NCBI GenBank assembly: GCA_947500035.1
Contig: CANMQP010000011.1
Location: 124,001 to 188,000 of the forward strand
DNA from: an uncultured Kiloniellaceae bacterium
Lineage (GTDB): Bacteria > Pseudomonadota > Alphaproteobacteria > Kiloniellales > Kiloniellaceae
Direction of reading: 5' to 3'
Length of the DNA: 64,000 bases
The notes under the pieces are model-generated. The model was not told the origin of the DNA and made no database searches. It was given only the letters and a program-made list of their open reading frames with translations. The first letter of the stretch is position 1; each line of letters opens with the position of its first letter. Positions 47,288-56,255 of the stretch are shown here, one piece after another. Position numbers and translations under genes: made by a program.

Positions 47288-47671
47288 TCAGGCTCCTTGT
47301 GAGCTCCCGCGATCTGATAGGACCGTAATTATATTGTCCTTGGCCCTGCCTTTCTATCCGAAGCTTGCGCAGGCACACAGGAGGCCCGGGCGGGTGCGAG
47401 TATCGCGATTCTTCAAGCATAGGCTCATCGGAAGGCCACGTCCGTGACTTTCGCCGCAGCCGCCTGGCAGGTCTCGAAGGGCCATTACGATGGCCTAATT
47501 CGCCGATCTGCAAAAAAAACGGTAATATTTTCGGGTCGGAAGGGTTAACATTCGGAAATGAAAACGTTAACAAGCTTGTAACAAAAGCAACATGACCCGC
47601 CGATAGGGTCGCGCGATCCGGAACACCGCCAGGCGGCGGCAGTCACGGCGCATTCTATAGGGAGACACCAA
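47288..47671. promoter_or_regulatory. ugp promoter region with LacI-type operator
   Basis: The 384-bp gap between Ada and ugpB has no gene. TGAAAACGTTAACA (47559-47572) resembles the perfect palindrome at 45527 and overlaps ACAAGCTTGT (47571-47580), a second small palindrome; it sits about 100 bp before ugpB. No canonical Pho box (CTGTCAT-like repeats) was seen, which is unexpected for a ugp operon. Confidence 0.5.
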
Positions 47672-48979
47672 ATGAAACTGAAACAGCATATCATCGCGCT
47701 TGCAGCCGCGGCCGTGGTCGGCGGATCTGCCAGTGCCAGCTTCGCCGCAACCGAGATCCAATGGTGGCATGCGATGGGTGGCCGGCTGGGCGAAGTCGTC
47801 GCCGAGATCGCCGACGATTACAACGCCAGCCAGTCCGAGTACAAACTGGTCGCCACCTATAAAGGCGGCTACGAAGACACCATGACGGCTGGCATTGCCG
47901 CGTTCCGTGCCAAGAACGCCCCACACATCATCCAGGTCTTCGACGCCGGTGCCGCGACAATCATCAACGCCAAGGGCGCGGTCTATCCGGTCGCCGATCT
48001 TCTGAAGGAACACGGCGTTGGCTTTAACAGCCAGGACTACATTTCCGGCGTGCGTTACTTCTATGCCGATTCCGACGACAAGATGATCGGCCTGCCTTTC
48101 AACAGTTCCACGCCTTTGCTGTACTATAACAAAGCCGCGCTCGAAAAAGCCGGCGTCGAAGCGCCCAAAACCTGGGAAGACTTCGAAGCGATCGCACCAA
48201 AACTCAAGGAAGCCGGTTATCAGGCCCTTGCGCAGAGCCACAGCCCCTGGATCTTCTCGGAGAATTTTCACAGCCGGCACAACATCCAGCTGGCCTCCGC
48301 GAACAACGGTTATGACAGCACCGACGCCAAGATCATGTACAACAACGAGCACATGATCATGCACTGGACCAAGGTCAAAGAGTGGCTCGACAAGGGTTGG
48401 TATGGTTATTACGGCAAAGCCTGGGGCGACAATCAGGACGCCTTCGTTCAGGGCAAGGTTGCCATGTGGCTTGGTTCCTCGGGCTCTTTCGGTGGTCTGA
48501 AGAAGAGTGCGGACTTTGAGTTCGGCACGACCTACCTGCCGTACTGGAAGAGCATCATCGACGAGCCCAAGGGCACCTTTATCGGTGGCGCCGCCCTCTT
48601 CTCCTTCGTCGGTCATTCGGATGAAGAATACAAGGGTGTTGCGAACTTCTTCGAGTATCTGACCAGCCCAGAGTCCCAGTTCTCCTGGCACAAAGAGACC
48701 GGTTACGTTCCGATCACCACTGCTGCCTACGACCTGGCGAAGACCGAGGGCTACTATAATGATACGCCTGATGCCGAGATCGGTATCCTGCAGCTCAGCC
48801 AGCCCGGCGGCGAGTGGACCAAAGGCTATCGTCTGGGCTACTACGTCCAGATCCGCGAAGCCATGTACAAGGCTTACGAAAACATCCTGACCGGCAATAG
48901 CTCAGTTCCCGAGGCCTTTGCCGAAATGGAGAAGGAAAGCAACGCTTTGCTTGAGCGTTTCCACGACACCTATAACTGA
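47672..48979 (+). CDS. ugpB: sn-Glycerol-3-phosphate ABC transporter, substrate-binding protein
   Basis: Periplasmic binding protein of 435 residues with a signal peptide (MKLKQHIIALAAAAVVGGSA, cleavage near SFA-ATE). The opening TEIQWWHAMGGRLGEVVAEI, GLPFNSSTPLLYYNKAALEK and FIGGAALFSFVGH are typical of UgpB. It captures sn-glycerol-3-phosphate or glycerophosphodiesters for UgpAEC. It is first in the ugpBAEC operon, followed by a strong hairpin (48995-49018) that can raise its expression relative to the membrane subunits. Confidence 0.94.
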   Translation: MKLKQHIIALAAAAVVGGSASASFAATEIQWWHAMGGRLGEVVAEIADDYNASQSEYKLVATYKGGYEDTMTAGIAAFRAKNAPHIIQVFDAGAATIINAKGAVYPVADLLKEHGVGFNSQDYISGVRYFYADSDDKMIGLPFNSSTPLLYYNKAALEKAGVEAPKTWEDFEAIAPKLKEAGYQALAQSHSPWIFSENFHSRHNIQLASANNGYDSTDAKIMYNNEHMIMHWTKVKEWLDKGWYGYYGKAWGDNQDAFVQGKVAMWLGSSGSFGGLKKSADFEFGTTYLPYWKSIIDEPKGTFIGGAALFSFVGHSDEEYKGVANFFEYLTSPESQFSWHKETGYVPITTAAYDLAKTEGYYNDTPDAEIGILQLSQPGGEWTKGYRLGYYVQIREAMYKAYENILTGNSSVPEAFAEMEKESNALLERFHDTYN

Positions 48980-48994
48980 CTTTAGGTGTGTGCG

Positions 48995-49018
48995 GGCGGC
49001 GGGCTTCGGCCCGCCGCC
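48995..49018 (+). terminator. Intercistronic hairpin between ugpB and ugpA
   Basis: GGCGGCGGGC, a TTCG tetraloop, then GCCCGCCGCC: a perfect 10-bp GC stem 16 bp after the ugpB stop, without a good U-tract (TGTTTG). It likely stabilises ugpB mRNA or causes partial termination, as after many binding-protein genes. Confidence 0.75.
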
Positions 49019-49054
49019 TGTTTGCCTGTCTGCTTCTCGGTTGGGGTTTTTTCC

Positions 49055-49933
49055 ATGAAAAGGGTGCAGTTCGAACGCAGCACGGTGCCGTATTTTTTCG
49101 TTGCACCACAGATTGCGATCATCGCGGTCTTCTTCCTCTGGCCTGCCGGGCAGGCAATTTACCAGTCCTTCCTGCTTGAGGACGCCTTCGGCATCTCCTC
49201 GCAGTTCGTCTGGTTCCGGAATTACGAAGACACGATCCTGAATTATGCCTGGCTTCAGTCAGCCGGCTTCACCGTCGTCTTCTCCTCACTCGTCACCTTT
49301 TTCTCGCTCGCAATCGCACTGTTACTGGCGGTCAAGGCGAACGAGGTTTTGCACGGCTCCAGCAGCTATAAAACCATGCTGATGTGGGCCTATGCCGTCG
49401 CACCGCCGGTGGCCGGCCTGATGGGCAACCTGATGTTCAATCCTTTCATCGGCGATCTTTACGCGGCGATGAATGCCATGGGTTGGGACTTTAACCAGAA
49501 ACTCGATGCTTTCGATGCCGGCTTTGTCGTGATCCTGATTTCGGTCTGGAAACAGGTCAGCGTGAATTTCATCTTTTTCCTCTCGGGGCTGCAGGGCATT
49601 CCCAAGGGCGTGATGGAAGCCGCGACACTGGATTGCCGCTCGCCCACGAAGCGCTTCTGGACCATCACCTTCCCGCTGCTGGCGCCGACCACCTTCTTCC
49701 TGATGGTGATCAACATCACCTACGCCTTCTTCGAGACCTTCGGCATTATCGACACCACGACCCGCGGCGCGCCGGGCGGCGCGACCAATACGCTGGTCTA
49801 TAAGGTTTACACCGATGGTTTCCTCGGGGCCGATCTGGGCGGCAGTTCCGCGCAGTCGGTCATCCTCATGCTCATGGTCCTGGCGCTGACCGTGTTCCAG
49901 TTTCGCTTTATCGAGCGAAAAGTTCACTATTAG
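49055..49933 (+). CDS. ugpA: sn-Glycerol-3-phosphate ABC transporter permease UgpA
   Basis: A 292-residue inner-membrane permease of the MalF/UgpA type with six membrane segments. The cytosolic EAA loop that docks to the ATPase reads GVMEAATLDCRSPTKRFWTI, and the sequence starts MKRVQFERSTVPYFFVAPQI. ATG 49055 was chosen over the frame start at 48986, which would run through the intercistronic hairpin. It lies 20 bp before ugpE. Confidence 0.93.
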   Translation: MKRVQFERSTVPYFFVAPQIAIIAVFFLWPAGQAIYQSFLLEDAFGISSQFVWFRNYEDTILNYAWLQSAGFTVVFSSLVTFFSLAIALLLAVKANEVLHGSSSYKTMLMWAYAVAPPVAGLMGNLMFNPFIGDLYAAMNAMGWDFNQKLDAFDAGFVVILISVWKQVSVNFIFFLSGLQGIPKGVMEAATLDCRSPTKRFWTITFPLLAPTTFFLMVINITYAFFETFGIIDTTTRGAPGGATNTLVYKVYTDGFLGADLGGSSAQSVILMLMVLALTVFQFRFIERKVHY

Positions 49934-49953
49934 GCGCGGGGGAGCTTCGAACG

Positions 49954-50808
49954 ATGAATAATTCCTTTTGGCGCAAACTCTCGACCCACGGGATCCTGAT
50001 CCTGGGCACGATCTTTATGTCCGCCCCGGTCTGGGTCGCCTTCATGTCCTCGACTCACGCCGCGGATACGCTCTTTAGGGAAGGTCTGCAGTACTGGTTC
50101 GGCGGGCACTTCTTCGAAACCTACAACGAGGTGCTTTTCGTCGAAGGCGGGGTGATGAAGAAGGTCACGGCTCTGGAGATGCTGGGGAACTCCATGATTC
50201 TGGGTCTGGGGTTTGCCATCGGCAAGGTGGTGATCTCCATGTCGGCGGCCTACGCCATCGTCTACTTCCGTTTCCGTCTGGCGACGCCGCTCTTCTGGGT
50301 CATTTTCCTGACCCTGCTGCTGCCGCTGGAAGTGCGGATCGTGCCGTCCTACGAAGTCGTTGCGGGTCTCGGTCTGCTCAACACCCACACCGGTTTGATC
50401 GTGCCTCTGATTGCTTCGGCGACGGGCACGTTCTTTTTCCGGCAGTACTTCAAATCGGTGCCGGAAGAACTGCTGGAGGCGGCGCGCCTGGATAACGCGG
50501 GGCCGATGCGCTTTCTGATCGACGTGCTCGTGCCGCTCTCCAAAACCATGATTGCGGCGATCATGATCATCATGTTCGTGGTCGGCTGGAACCAGTATCT
50601 CTGGCCTCTGATCATGACCACGGAGGAAAACAGCTACACCATCGTGATCGGCATTAAGCAGATCTATCAGGTGCTGTCCGAAGGGGGCGAGCTGCCCCAA
50701 TTCCAAAAGGCCTTCGCATTGACCATCCTTGCGGTGCTGCCGCCGGTGCTCGTGGTGTTGGTGTTTCAAAGCTGGTTCGTTAAAGGCCTGGTGGAAAGCG
50801 AGAAATAA
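49954..50808 (+). CDS. ugpE: sn-Glycerol-3-phosphate ABC transporter permease UgpE
   Basis: A 284-residue MalG/UgpE-type permease with six membrane segments. The EAA motif reads PEELLEAARLDNAGPMRFLI, and MIVMFVVGWNQYLWPL-like text (MIIMFVVGWNQYLWPLIMTT) marks the late segments. It forms the channel with UgpA. It ends 3 bp before the ugpC start, so the genes are tightly coupled. Confidence 0.94.
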   Translation: MNNSFWRKLSTHGILILGTIFMSAPVWVAFMSSTHAADTLFREGLQYWFGGHFFETYNEVLFVEGGVMKKVTALEMLGNSMILGLGFAIGKVVISMSAAYAIVYFRFRLATPLFWVIFLTLLLPLEVRIVPSYEVVAGLGLLNTHTGLIVPLIASATGTFFFRQYFKSVPEELLEAARLDNAGPMRFLIDVLVPLSKTMIAAIMIIMFVVGWNQYLWPLIMTTEENSYTIVIGIKQIYQVLSEGGELPQFQKAFALTILAVLPPVLVVLVFQSWFVKGLVESEK

Positions 50809-50811
50809 ACG

Positions 50812-51882
50812 ATGTCTACTCTAACTCTCTCGGGTATCAACAAGCGCTACGATAATGGAGCCCATGCGGTTCGTGGCGTCGATATGGAAATCTCGGACGG
50901 CGAGCTGATCGTCTTCGTCGGGCCAAGCGGCTGCGGGAAGTCGACTCTTCTGCGCATGGTCGCCGGCTTGGAGAACATCACCGAAGGCGAGATGAAGATC
51001 GATGGTGTGCGCATCAACGAGACCTCGCCGGCCGACCGTGATGTCGCCATGGTGTTTCAGAACTACGCGCTCTATCCCCATATGACGGTGTTCCGCAACA
51101 TGGCCTACGGGCTGTCGAACCGGGGTATGGCCGCGAGCGAAATCGAAGCCAAGGTCCGCGAGACGGCTGCAATGCTACGGATCGGGGACTATCTGGAGCG
51201 CAAGCCCGCGCAGCTCTCGGGCGGTCAGCGCCAACGCGTCGCCATGGGACGTGCCATCGTGCGCAGCCCGAAGCTCTTTCTGTTCGATGAACCGCTCAGC
51301 AACCTGGATGCCAAGCTGCGGGTGCAGATGCGCATTGAGATCAAGCGGCTTCAACGGGAGTTGGGCGTGACCTCGATCTACGTCACCCACGACCAGACCG
51401 AGGCCATGACCCTGGCCGATCGTTTGGCGGTGATCAACGAAGGCAAGGTCGAGCAGATGGGATCACCGATGGATCTCTACAGCGATCCGAAAACGCTCTT
51501 CGTGGCCTCCTTCATCGGCTCACCGCACATCAATCTTCTGCCCGCCAGCTTCGAAGCTGGCCAGCTCCAGGTTGGTGCGACGGCGCTGCCGGGCTTTGAA
51601 GGCCTGCCGGAGGCTGTGCCTCTGATGCTGGGTATCCGGCCGGAGCATATCGCCCAACATCCGGAAGGCGGGATTGAGATTTCGGTTGATCTGGTCGAGC
51701 AGCTTGGGGCCGACAGCTTGATCTACGGCGCGGTCTCGGGTTTCGACTCAGCCGAACCTGAGGAGCTTTGCGTACGTGCCGGCGAGGCTTTGCAACTGGC
51801 CCCGGGCGAGCGAATCAAGCTAAACTTCGAGGTCGACCGCGCCATGGTATTCCGCACCGACAATGGTGAGCGCCTGGTTTAA
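50812..51882 (+). CDS. ugpC: sn-Glycerol-3-phosphate ABC transporter ATP-binding protein
   Basis: A 356-residue CUT1-type ATPase. Walker A is [20 protein letters not shown], the Q-loop [11 protein letters not shown], the signature [15 protein letters not shown], Walker [17 protein letters not shown] and the switch His in [12 protein letters not shown]-terminal TOBE/MalK-type domain of about 120 residues carries LGIRPEHIA. It energises UgpAE and completes the operon, which lacks a ugpQ phosphodiesterase gene here. Confidence 0.95.
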   Translation: MSTLTLSGINKRYDNGAHAVRGVDMEISDGELIVFVGPSGCGKSTLLRMVAGLENITEGEMKIDGVRINETSPADRDVAMVFQNYALYPHMTVFRNMAYGLSNRGMAASEIEAKVRETAAMLRIGDYLERKPAQLSGGQRQRVAMGRAIVRSPKLFLFDEPLSNLDAKLRVQMRIEIKRLQRELGVTSIYVTHDQTEAMTLADRLAVINEGKVEQMGSPMDLYSDPKTLFVASFIGSPHINLLPASFEAGQLQVGATALPGFEGLPEAVPLMLGIRPEHIAQHPEGGIEISVDLVEQLGADSLIYGAVSGFDSAEPEELCVRAGEALQLAPGERIKLNFEVDRAMVFRTDNGERLV

Positions 51883-51926
51883 ATCCCTGATCAAAAGGAC
51901 CGGCAGGTAACGGCGCTTTTTCCCCC

Positions 51927-52559
51927 TTATTTCGTCTCCACCAGTTCCGCCAGGGCGGTGGCGATGGTGGTCGAGTCGTCGTTGTGGGTGAAGTGCTTCA
52001 CGTACTTCCCGTCCGGTCCCATCAGATAGAAAATCGACGAGTGATCCATCAGGTAGTCCGAGGAGCCGTCATCGTCGACCTTGGCGTAGTACACGCGGTA
52101 GGCCCGCGCGGCGCTCGCGACCTGCTCCGTGCTGCCGGTCATGGCGACCATATTGGGGTGAAAGTGCTCCGCGTAGACTTTCATGGTCTCCACGTCATCG
52201 CGTTCCGGATCGACCGTAATGAAAACCGGTTTGATCCGCGCGGCGCGCTCCGCGTCCTTTGTCTCGAGCTGATCGATGGCCTGGGTCATGATGCCCAGCG
52301 AGGTCGGACAGACATCGGGGCAATAGGTGTAGCCGAAGTAGATCAGCATGTAATCGCCCAGGAAGTCAGCGTTATTGCGTGCTTCGCCGAACTGATCGAC
52401 CAGTTCGAAGGGACCGCCGATCAGCGCTTCGCCGCTCGATGTCACCGAGCTGGTTTGCGTCGCGGGCTTCATCGTCATCCAGACCGCCGCAGCGCCCAGC
52501 ATCAGGACGAGGCCGACGCCGAATATGAGGATCGCGCGGGCAATGGAGCTTTGTGGCAT
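51927..52559 (-). CDS. SCO1/SenC-family copper chaperone protein
   Basis: A 210-residue protein with an N-terminal membrane anchor (ILIFGVGLVLMLGAAAVWMT) and a thioredoxin-like domain outside. The copper-binding motif CxxxC is in FGYTYCPDVCPTSLGIMTQ, and the distal His is in SSDYLMDHSSIFYLMGP. SCO1 proteins help assemble the CuA site of cytochrome c oxidase. ATG 52559 is chosen; the frame continues to 52619 without adding family sequence. It is convergent with ugpC. Confidence 0.94.
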   Translation of the reverse strand: MPQSSIARAILIFGVGLVLMLGAAAVWMTMKPATQTSSVTSSGEALIGGPFELVDQFGEARNNADFLGDYMLIYFGYTYCPDVCPTSLGIMTQAIDQLETKDAERAARIKPVFITVDPERDDVETMKVYAEHFHPNMVAMTGSTEQVASAARAYRVYYAKVDDDGSSDYLMDHSSIFYLMGPDGKYVKHFTHNDDSTTIATALAELVETK

Positions 52560-52799
52560 GTCAGGGCCCTTTCCTGGTCCGGCCGTTACGGGGTCCGCCA
52601 GAAGTGTCCGGCTTTCCACCTATCTACACTGAGCCTGATTTCGGACTCAAGACACGGGTCTGTGAGAAACACCGCCGACCGCAGGCGGGAGCAGCGTTCT
52701 GAAACGCAGACAGCTTCTGCTTTATGTGCGTCCTAAAGCAATGTTCTTCAACTGAAAATGTGTCGCAATGCCGCAGGACTTCCGCTCCATTTCCCCTGC

Positions 52800-52862
52800 G
52801 CGCCGCCGCCAGGTCCGTTCGCGCCGCCGCCGGGCTCGTTCGCGCCGCCGCTGGGCCGGGGC
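52800..52862. repeat. 21-bp tandem repeat, 3 copies
   Basis: Units at 52800-52820, 52821-52841 and 52842-52862 share GCGCCGCCGC(C/T) followed by GG-rich ends (GCGCCGCCGCCAGGTCCGTTC in the first, written here in full as 21 bases minus one: CGCCGCCGCCAGGTCCGTTC). They lie 83 bp before the CobD-like start in the 385-bp gap 52560-52944, which shows no gene. Confidence 0.85.
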
Positions 52863-52944
52863 CGGAGTCGTCTTAGTGTGACGGCTCGGGCGATTGAGGG
52901 CCCGGGCAATTGACGGCCCGGTCCACAGGCCGCAGGATCGCGCC

Positions 52945-53961
52945 ATGAGTTTTTCCTCCACACCCGGGACCTACGGTGCCGCAGATCCACTTTTTCTGCT
53001 CCTGGCGGCTCTGGCGCTCGAGGCTTATCTGGGCGGTCCCTGGATTATGGAGCGCTGGTACCTGCAGCCGCGCCGGCCGATTTCCAAACTCGTGGTCGAG
53101 CTGGACCGCCGCCTGAACCGGGCGGACCGGGGTGGTTTGGATCTTCTGCTGCGTGGCGCCGTCTTGGCGTTGGGCCTGGCGCTGGCGGCATATATCGTCG
53201 GATCGATGCTGGAGTGGTTCCTGATCCGCTATCCCTTCGCCTGGCTCTTTGAAGTGCTCCTGCTGGCCTTGATTGTCGGACAGCGCGCACCCTGCATGCA
53301 GGCCGGGGCGGTGTCCTCGGCGCTCGCCGGCGGCAGTCTGATCGCTGCGCAGGAAGCGCTCAGGCCCCTTACCATCGGACGGGTGGCCTCGGAAAGGCTC
53401 TCTCAACTGGACGCACGGGGTGTCGTCGCGGCCACGCTGGATGGTTTGGCCCGGGCCTTCAGCCTTCAGGTGATCGCACCGGTCTTCTGGTTTGCGCTGC
53501 TGGGACTGCCCGGAGTGTTCCTGCAGCAGACGATCCGAACCGCGGCGGCTTACCTTTCCGTTCGGCAGCTTCAATTAGGCTCCGCTGCGCGGGGCGCCGG
53601 GCAGGAGTTGCAAGTCGCCGGAAAGAGTGAATTTGCTCTGACGGCCCAGCGCCTGGACCGCGCGCTGGCCTTTATACCGCTGCTTCTTGCAGACGCCGTT
53701 CTGATCGCGGCGGCGGTCTTTATTCCGGGCTGTTATCCCCGCGGCGCTTTGCTGCGGGCCTGGACCAGCCGCGGTAACGTGGCCGCGACCATGGGAGGCA
53801 TTCTCGGGCTGTCATCTTCTGACGGTCAGGACCCGTCGGAGCACTATCCCGTGCAACTGGAGCGCAGCCATATCGAGCGCGCGGTCGCCGTCTTCGCGGT
53901 GGGCTGTCTGATCAATGCCGGACTGGTTGCGGCGCTGGTCTGGCTACGGGCGGTTTTATAG
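52945..53961 (+). CDS. Divergent CobD/CbiB-like membrane protein
   Basis: A 338-residue protein with several membrane segments and the outline of CobD/CbiB, which joins adenosylcobyric acid to (R)-1-amino-2-propanol or its phosphate. Recognisable parts are LALEAYLGGPWIMERWY near the start, GVVAATLDGLARAFSLQVIA with the family VAPxF-like APVFWFALLGLPGVFLQQTI, and GNVAATMGGILGLS near the end. The usual DxxxGDP, PSYxH and RGDS-like signatures are weak or altered. It is near cobS and cobT but not in their operon. Placement is by pattern; activity is uncertain. Confidence 0.65.
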   Translation: MSFSSTPGTYGAADPLFLLLAALALEAYLGGPWIMERWYLQPRRPISKLVVELDRRLNRADRGGLDLLLRGAVLALGLALAAYIVGSMLEWFLIRYPFAWLFEVLLLALIVGQRAPCMQAGAVSSALAGGSLIAAQEALRPLTIGRVASERLSQLDARGVVAATLDGLARAFSLQVIAPVFWFALLGLPGVFLQQTIRTAAAYLSVRQLQLGSAARGAGQELQVAGKSEFALTAQRLDRALAFIPLLLADAVLIAAAVFIPGCYPRGALLRAWTSRGNVAATMGGILGLSSSDGQDPSEHYPVQLERSHIERAVAVFAVGCLINAGLVAALVWLRAVL

Positions 53962-54003
53962 AGCGGATCAATCTTAAGCCGCCCGTATCCAGGGTCGTTT
54001 TGC

Positions 54004-54870
54004 TTACTGAAGAGGCTCAGCCTGAATGGCCGGCTGGGCGGGCTGGGCCGGTGTCGTAAGGGGAGTGGGGGCCGCTTGCGTCGCAGGCGCGTTCTGAGTC
54101 TGGGGCTGTGCCTGGGGCGCGGGCTGTGCGGCGCCCGCCGCACCGCTCGCAAGGGCGGCGCGCAGCTTGTCGGCGTCGGGGTTGCTGAAGCGGCGTTCGA
54201 AGACGATCGCCTTAGGGGTTGCGCCCTTGCCGTAATAGCCTTCGTTCCATTCCACACGTTCAAAGATCTTCGCACCTTCGAGCGCACCGCCGCCGAAAAG
54301 GCCGACGGACTTCGAGAAGGCGTAGATGTCCTGGTTCAGGTTTGTCGTGGTGGAGGCTTCAAGGCCCGCGCCGATCGGGCCGACGGCGACGCTGGCATCC
54401 GCGCCCAGCTTGAATTCATCGCCCAGCATGGAATTGACCGCGCCGTCGTTCATGAGCGTGAAGACGACCTCGGAGACCTGGCCGCCGATCTGCAGTCCGA
54501 TGCTGCCCGCGGCCAGGGTGTAAAAAGCCGGTGAACTCCAGGTGCCGTCGCTGCCCTTGACCATCAGCACTCCGGATCCGCCTTCGCCGCCGACAATGAA
54601 ACCGCCTTTGACCAGTTCGGGGATGATCAGCACGCCCCGCGACTGTTCGAGGTAGCGCTTGAGATTAAAGAACTCGGGATCCGACAGCAGGCGCTCGATG
54701 GTAAAGCGGGATTTCGCAACCAGTTCCTCTCCCGAGCTTGCGGCCTGAACCGCCGTGCCGGCGGTCGTCCCGAAAGCAACCCCGATGAGAGCCGCGACCG
54801 CAAGGATTCGCCGGTTAAGGCCTTTGAACAAACTGCTTGCCTGCAGATTGGAAACCGTAAGAGCCGTCAT
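54004..54870 (-). CDS. Exported SYLF (Ysc84-type lipid-binding) domain protein
   Basis: A 288-residue protein with a signal peptide (RRILAVAALIGVAFGTTAGT, cleavage after VQAA). The SYLF domain follows from about residue 55 to 225: LKRYLEQSRGVLIIPELVKG, GSGVLMVKGSDGTWSSPAFY, GGQVSEVVFTLMNDGAVNSM, ADASVAVGPIGAG and LFGGGALEGAKIFERVEWNE. The last 45 residues are Ala/Pro/Gln-rich and disordered. SYLF domains bind lipids. It is convergent with the CobD-like gene and monocistronic. Confidence 0.9.
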   Translation of the reverse strand: MTALTVSNLQASSLFKGLNRRILAVAALIGVAFGTTAGTAVQAASSGEELVAKSRFTIERLLSDPEFFNLKRYLEQSRGVLIIPELVKGGFIVGGEGGSGVLMVKGSDGTWSSPAFYTLAAGSIGLQIGGQVSEVVFTLMNDGAVNSMLGDEFKLGADASVAVGPIGAGLEASTTTNLNQDIYAFSKSVGLFGGGALEGAKIFERVEWNEGYYGKGATPKAIVFERRFSNPDADKLRAALASGAAGAAQPAPQAQPQTQNAPATQAAPTPLTTPAQPAQPAIQAEPLQ

Positions 54871-55144
54871 CGTTTTTTTCTCCAGTCCTTGTGGTCGAGT
54901 GGCAAAGCAACTACCTGCTCACCCGCGCCGTTACTTGTGTCTGCAACAGAGTCTAGCATGAGGGGGAGTCTGCTGGAACGGCGATTTCCACCCTCCGGTG
55001 TCATACCGTCCGGTGAAAATATGCGCCGTGCGACACGCCTTTTGCACCCCTCCTAATAACCGGTAACTCCGGCAGTTGGACGCAGTTCGGGTGAGCTTAC
55101 AGGTTGGGAGAGGCCGCCCGCACTTCAAGGAAGGCTTCTGTGTT

Positions 55145-56095
55145 CTATCTGTGCACCGGTGCCGTGCCAACCGGTGCCGCTGTAACCGGTGCTGCGAGAT
55201 CGGCCATGCCCGCTCCTTGAGCGGCAATCCAATCGAAGGTATCGCGCACGTGAACCGGGGCGTCGCGGGCGCACTCCATCACGTAAGCGCGCTCGCTCGA
55301 GACGACCCGGTCGCAGGCCATGATCAACTGGCCCTTTTCCAGAAAGCTGTCGACCAGGCCGAGCCAGCCGAGGGCGATTCCCTGCCCCTCGACCGCGCCC
55401 TGCAGCACCAGCGTGTAGTTGTTCAGGCGGGTCTCGCTGGCGCTTTCCAGACTGTCCTCGATCCCGGCCTCGGCAAACCAGCTGCGCCAGGTGTGCCAGG
55501 CGGCGTTGGCGGGCGATGACAGGGTCAGCAGAGGTGCCGCCAGCAACTGCCGCGGTGTTTCGAAGGGGCCGTAGCGGGCCGCAAGCGCGGGGCTGCAGAC
55601 CGCAACGACCCGCTCGTTGAAGAGTATCCTGCGGTTGGCCGAAGCTTGAGGGCGTTCGACCAGCGCAATGGAGAGGTCTGCCACGACCCCGTCGATTCTC
55701 TGGGGTTCCTGCGATGTCAGGAGCTGGAGGTCCAGATCCTCCAGCTCCTGCCGGAGTTGCGGCAGGCGGGACATCAGCCAATGGGACGCGAAGGCAAAGT
55801 CGCTGGAGATGCGCACGCGTTTGCGGGCCTGGCCTTCGAGAATCCGCCGGAAATTCGCCTCGATCTGCGCGAAGGAGTCACGTGTGGCCTCGTGCAACTG
55901 CTGGCCTGCATCGGTCAGGGCCACGCCCCGGTATTTGCGGATGAAGAGGGGCATGCCCAATAGCTCTTCCAGACGCTTGATCTTCTGGCTGAGAGCGGGC
56001 TGGGTCAGTTTGAGCTGCTGCGCCGCGCGGGTGAAGCTCTCGCAATTCGCGGCGGCGTGAAAGGCGTGCAGCTCGGCGATGTGCGCGTGAAGCAT
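55145..56095 (-). CDS. LysR-family regulator, probable choline-sulfate utilisation regulator
   Basis: A 316-residue LysR protein: helix-turn-helix in residues 3-62 (LHAFHAAANCESFTRAAQQL, LTQPALSQKIKRLEELLGMP, RKYRGVALTDAGQQLHEATR), then the effector domain. It is divergent from the choline-sulfatase gene, an arrangement common for choline-sulfate regulators. The 160-bp gap is AT-rich and includes TTTAC-N6-GTAAA at 56137-56152. ATG 56095 was taken; 56122 is an alternative. A run of A-P-V residues at the C-terminus is repetitive. Confidence 0.85.
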   Translation of the reverse strand: MLHAHIAELHAFHAAANCESFTRAAQQLKLTQPALSQKIKRLEELLGMPLFIRKYRGVALTDAGQQLHEATRDSFAQIEANFRRILEGQARKRVRISSDFAFASHWLMSRLPQLRQELEDLDLQLLTSQEPQRIDGVVADLSIALVERPQASANRRILFNERVVAVCSPALAARYGPFETPRQLLAAPLLTLSSPANAAWHTWRSWFAEAGIEDSLESASETRLNNYTLVLQGAVEGQGIALGWLGLVDSFLEKGQLIMACDRVVSSERAYVMECARDAPVHVRDTFDWIAAQGAGMADLAAPVTAAPVGTAPVHR

Positions 56096-56255
56096 AATAT
56101 AAAAAAAATCGCCCCTAAGCATTACAAATCGCCATATTTACAGTCATGTAAACAAAGAGCAATCTTTAAGACATCAAAAAAATTATAGATATGGGAGTCA
56201 TGCCGCAGCTTTGCCGGGCGCGCGGAGGCTCCCCTGACCTGAAGGGAAAATCGCG

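Noticed and set aside
47567-48691. Long minus-strand frame (374 codons) across ugpB
   Set aside because: It lies antisense to an unmistakable ugpB, has no family character and reflects high GC; a shadow of the real gene.
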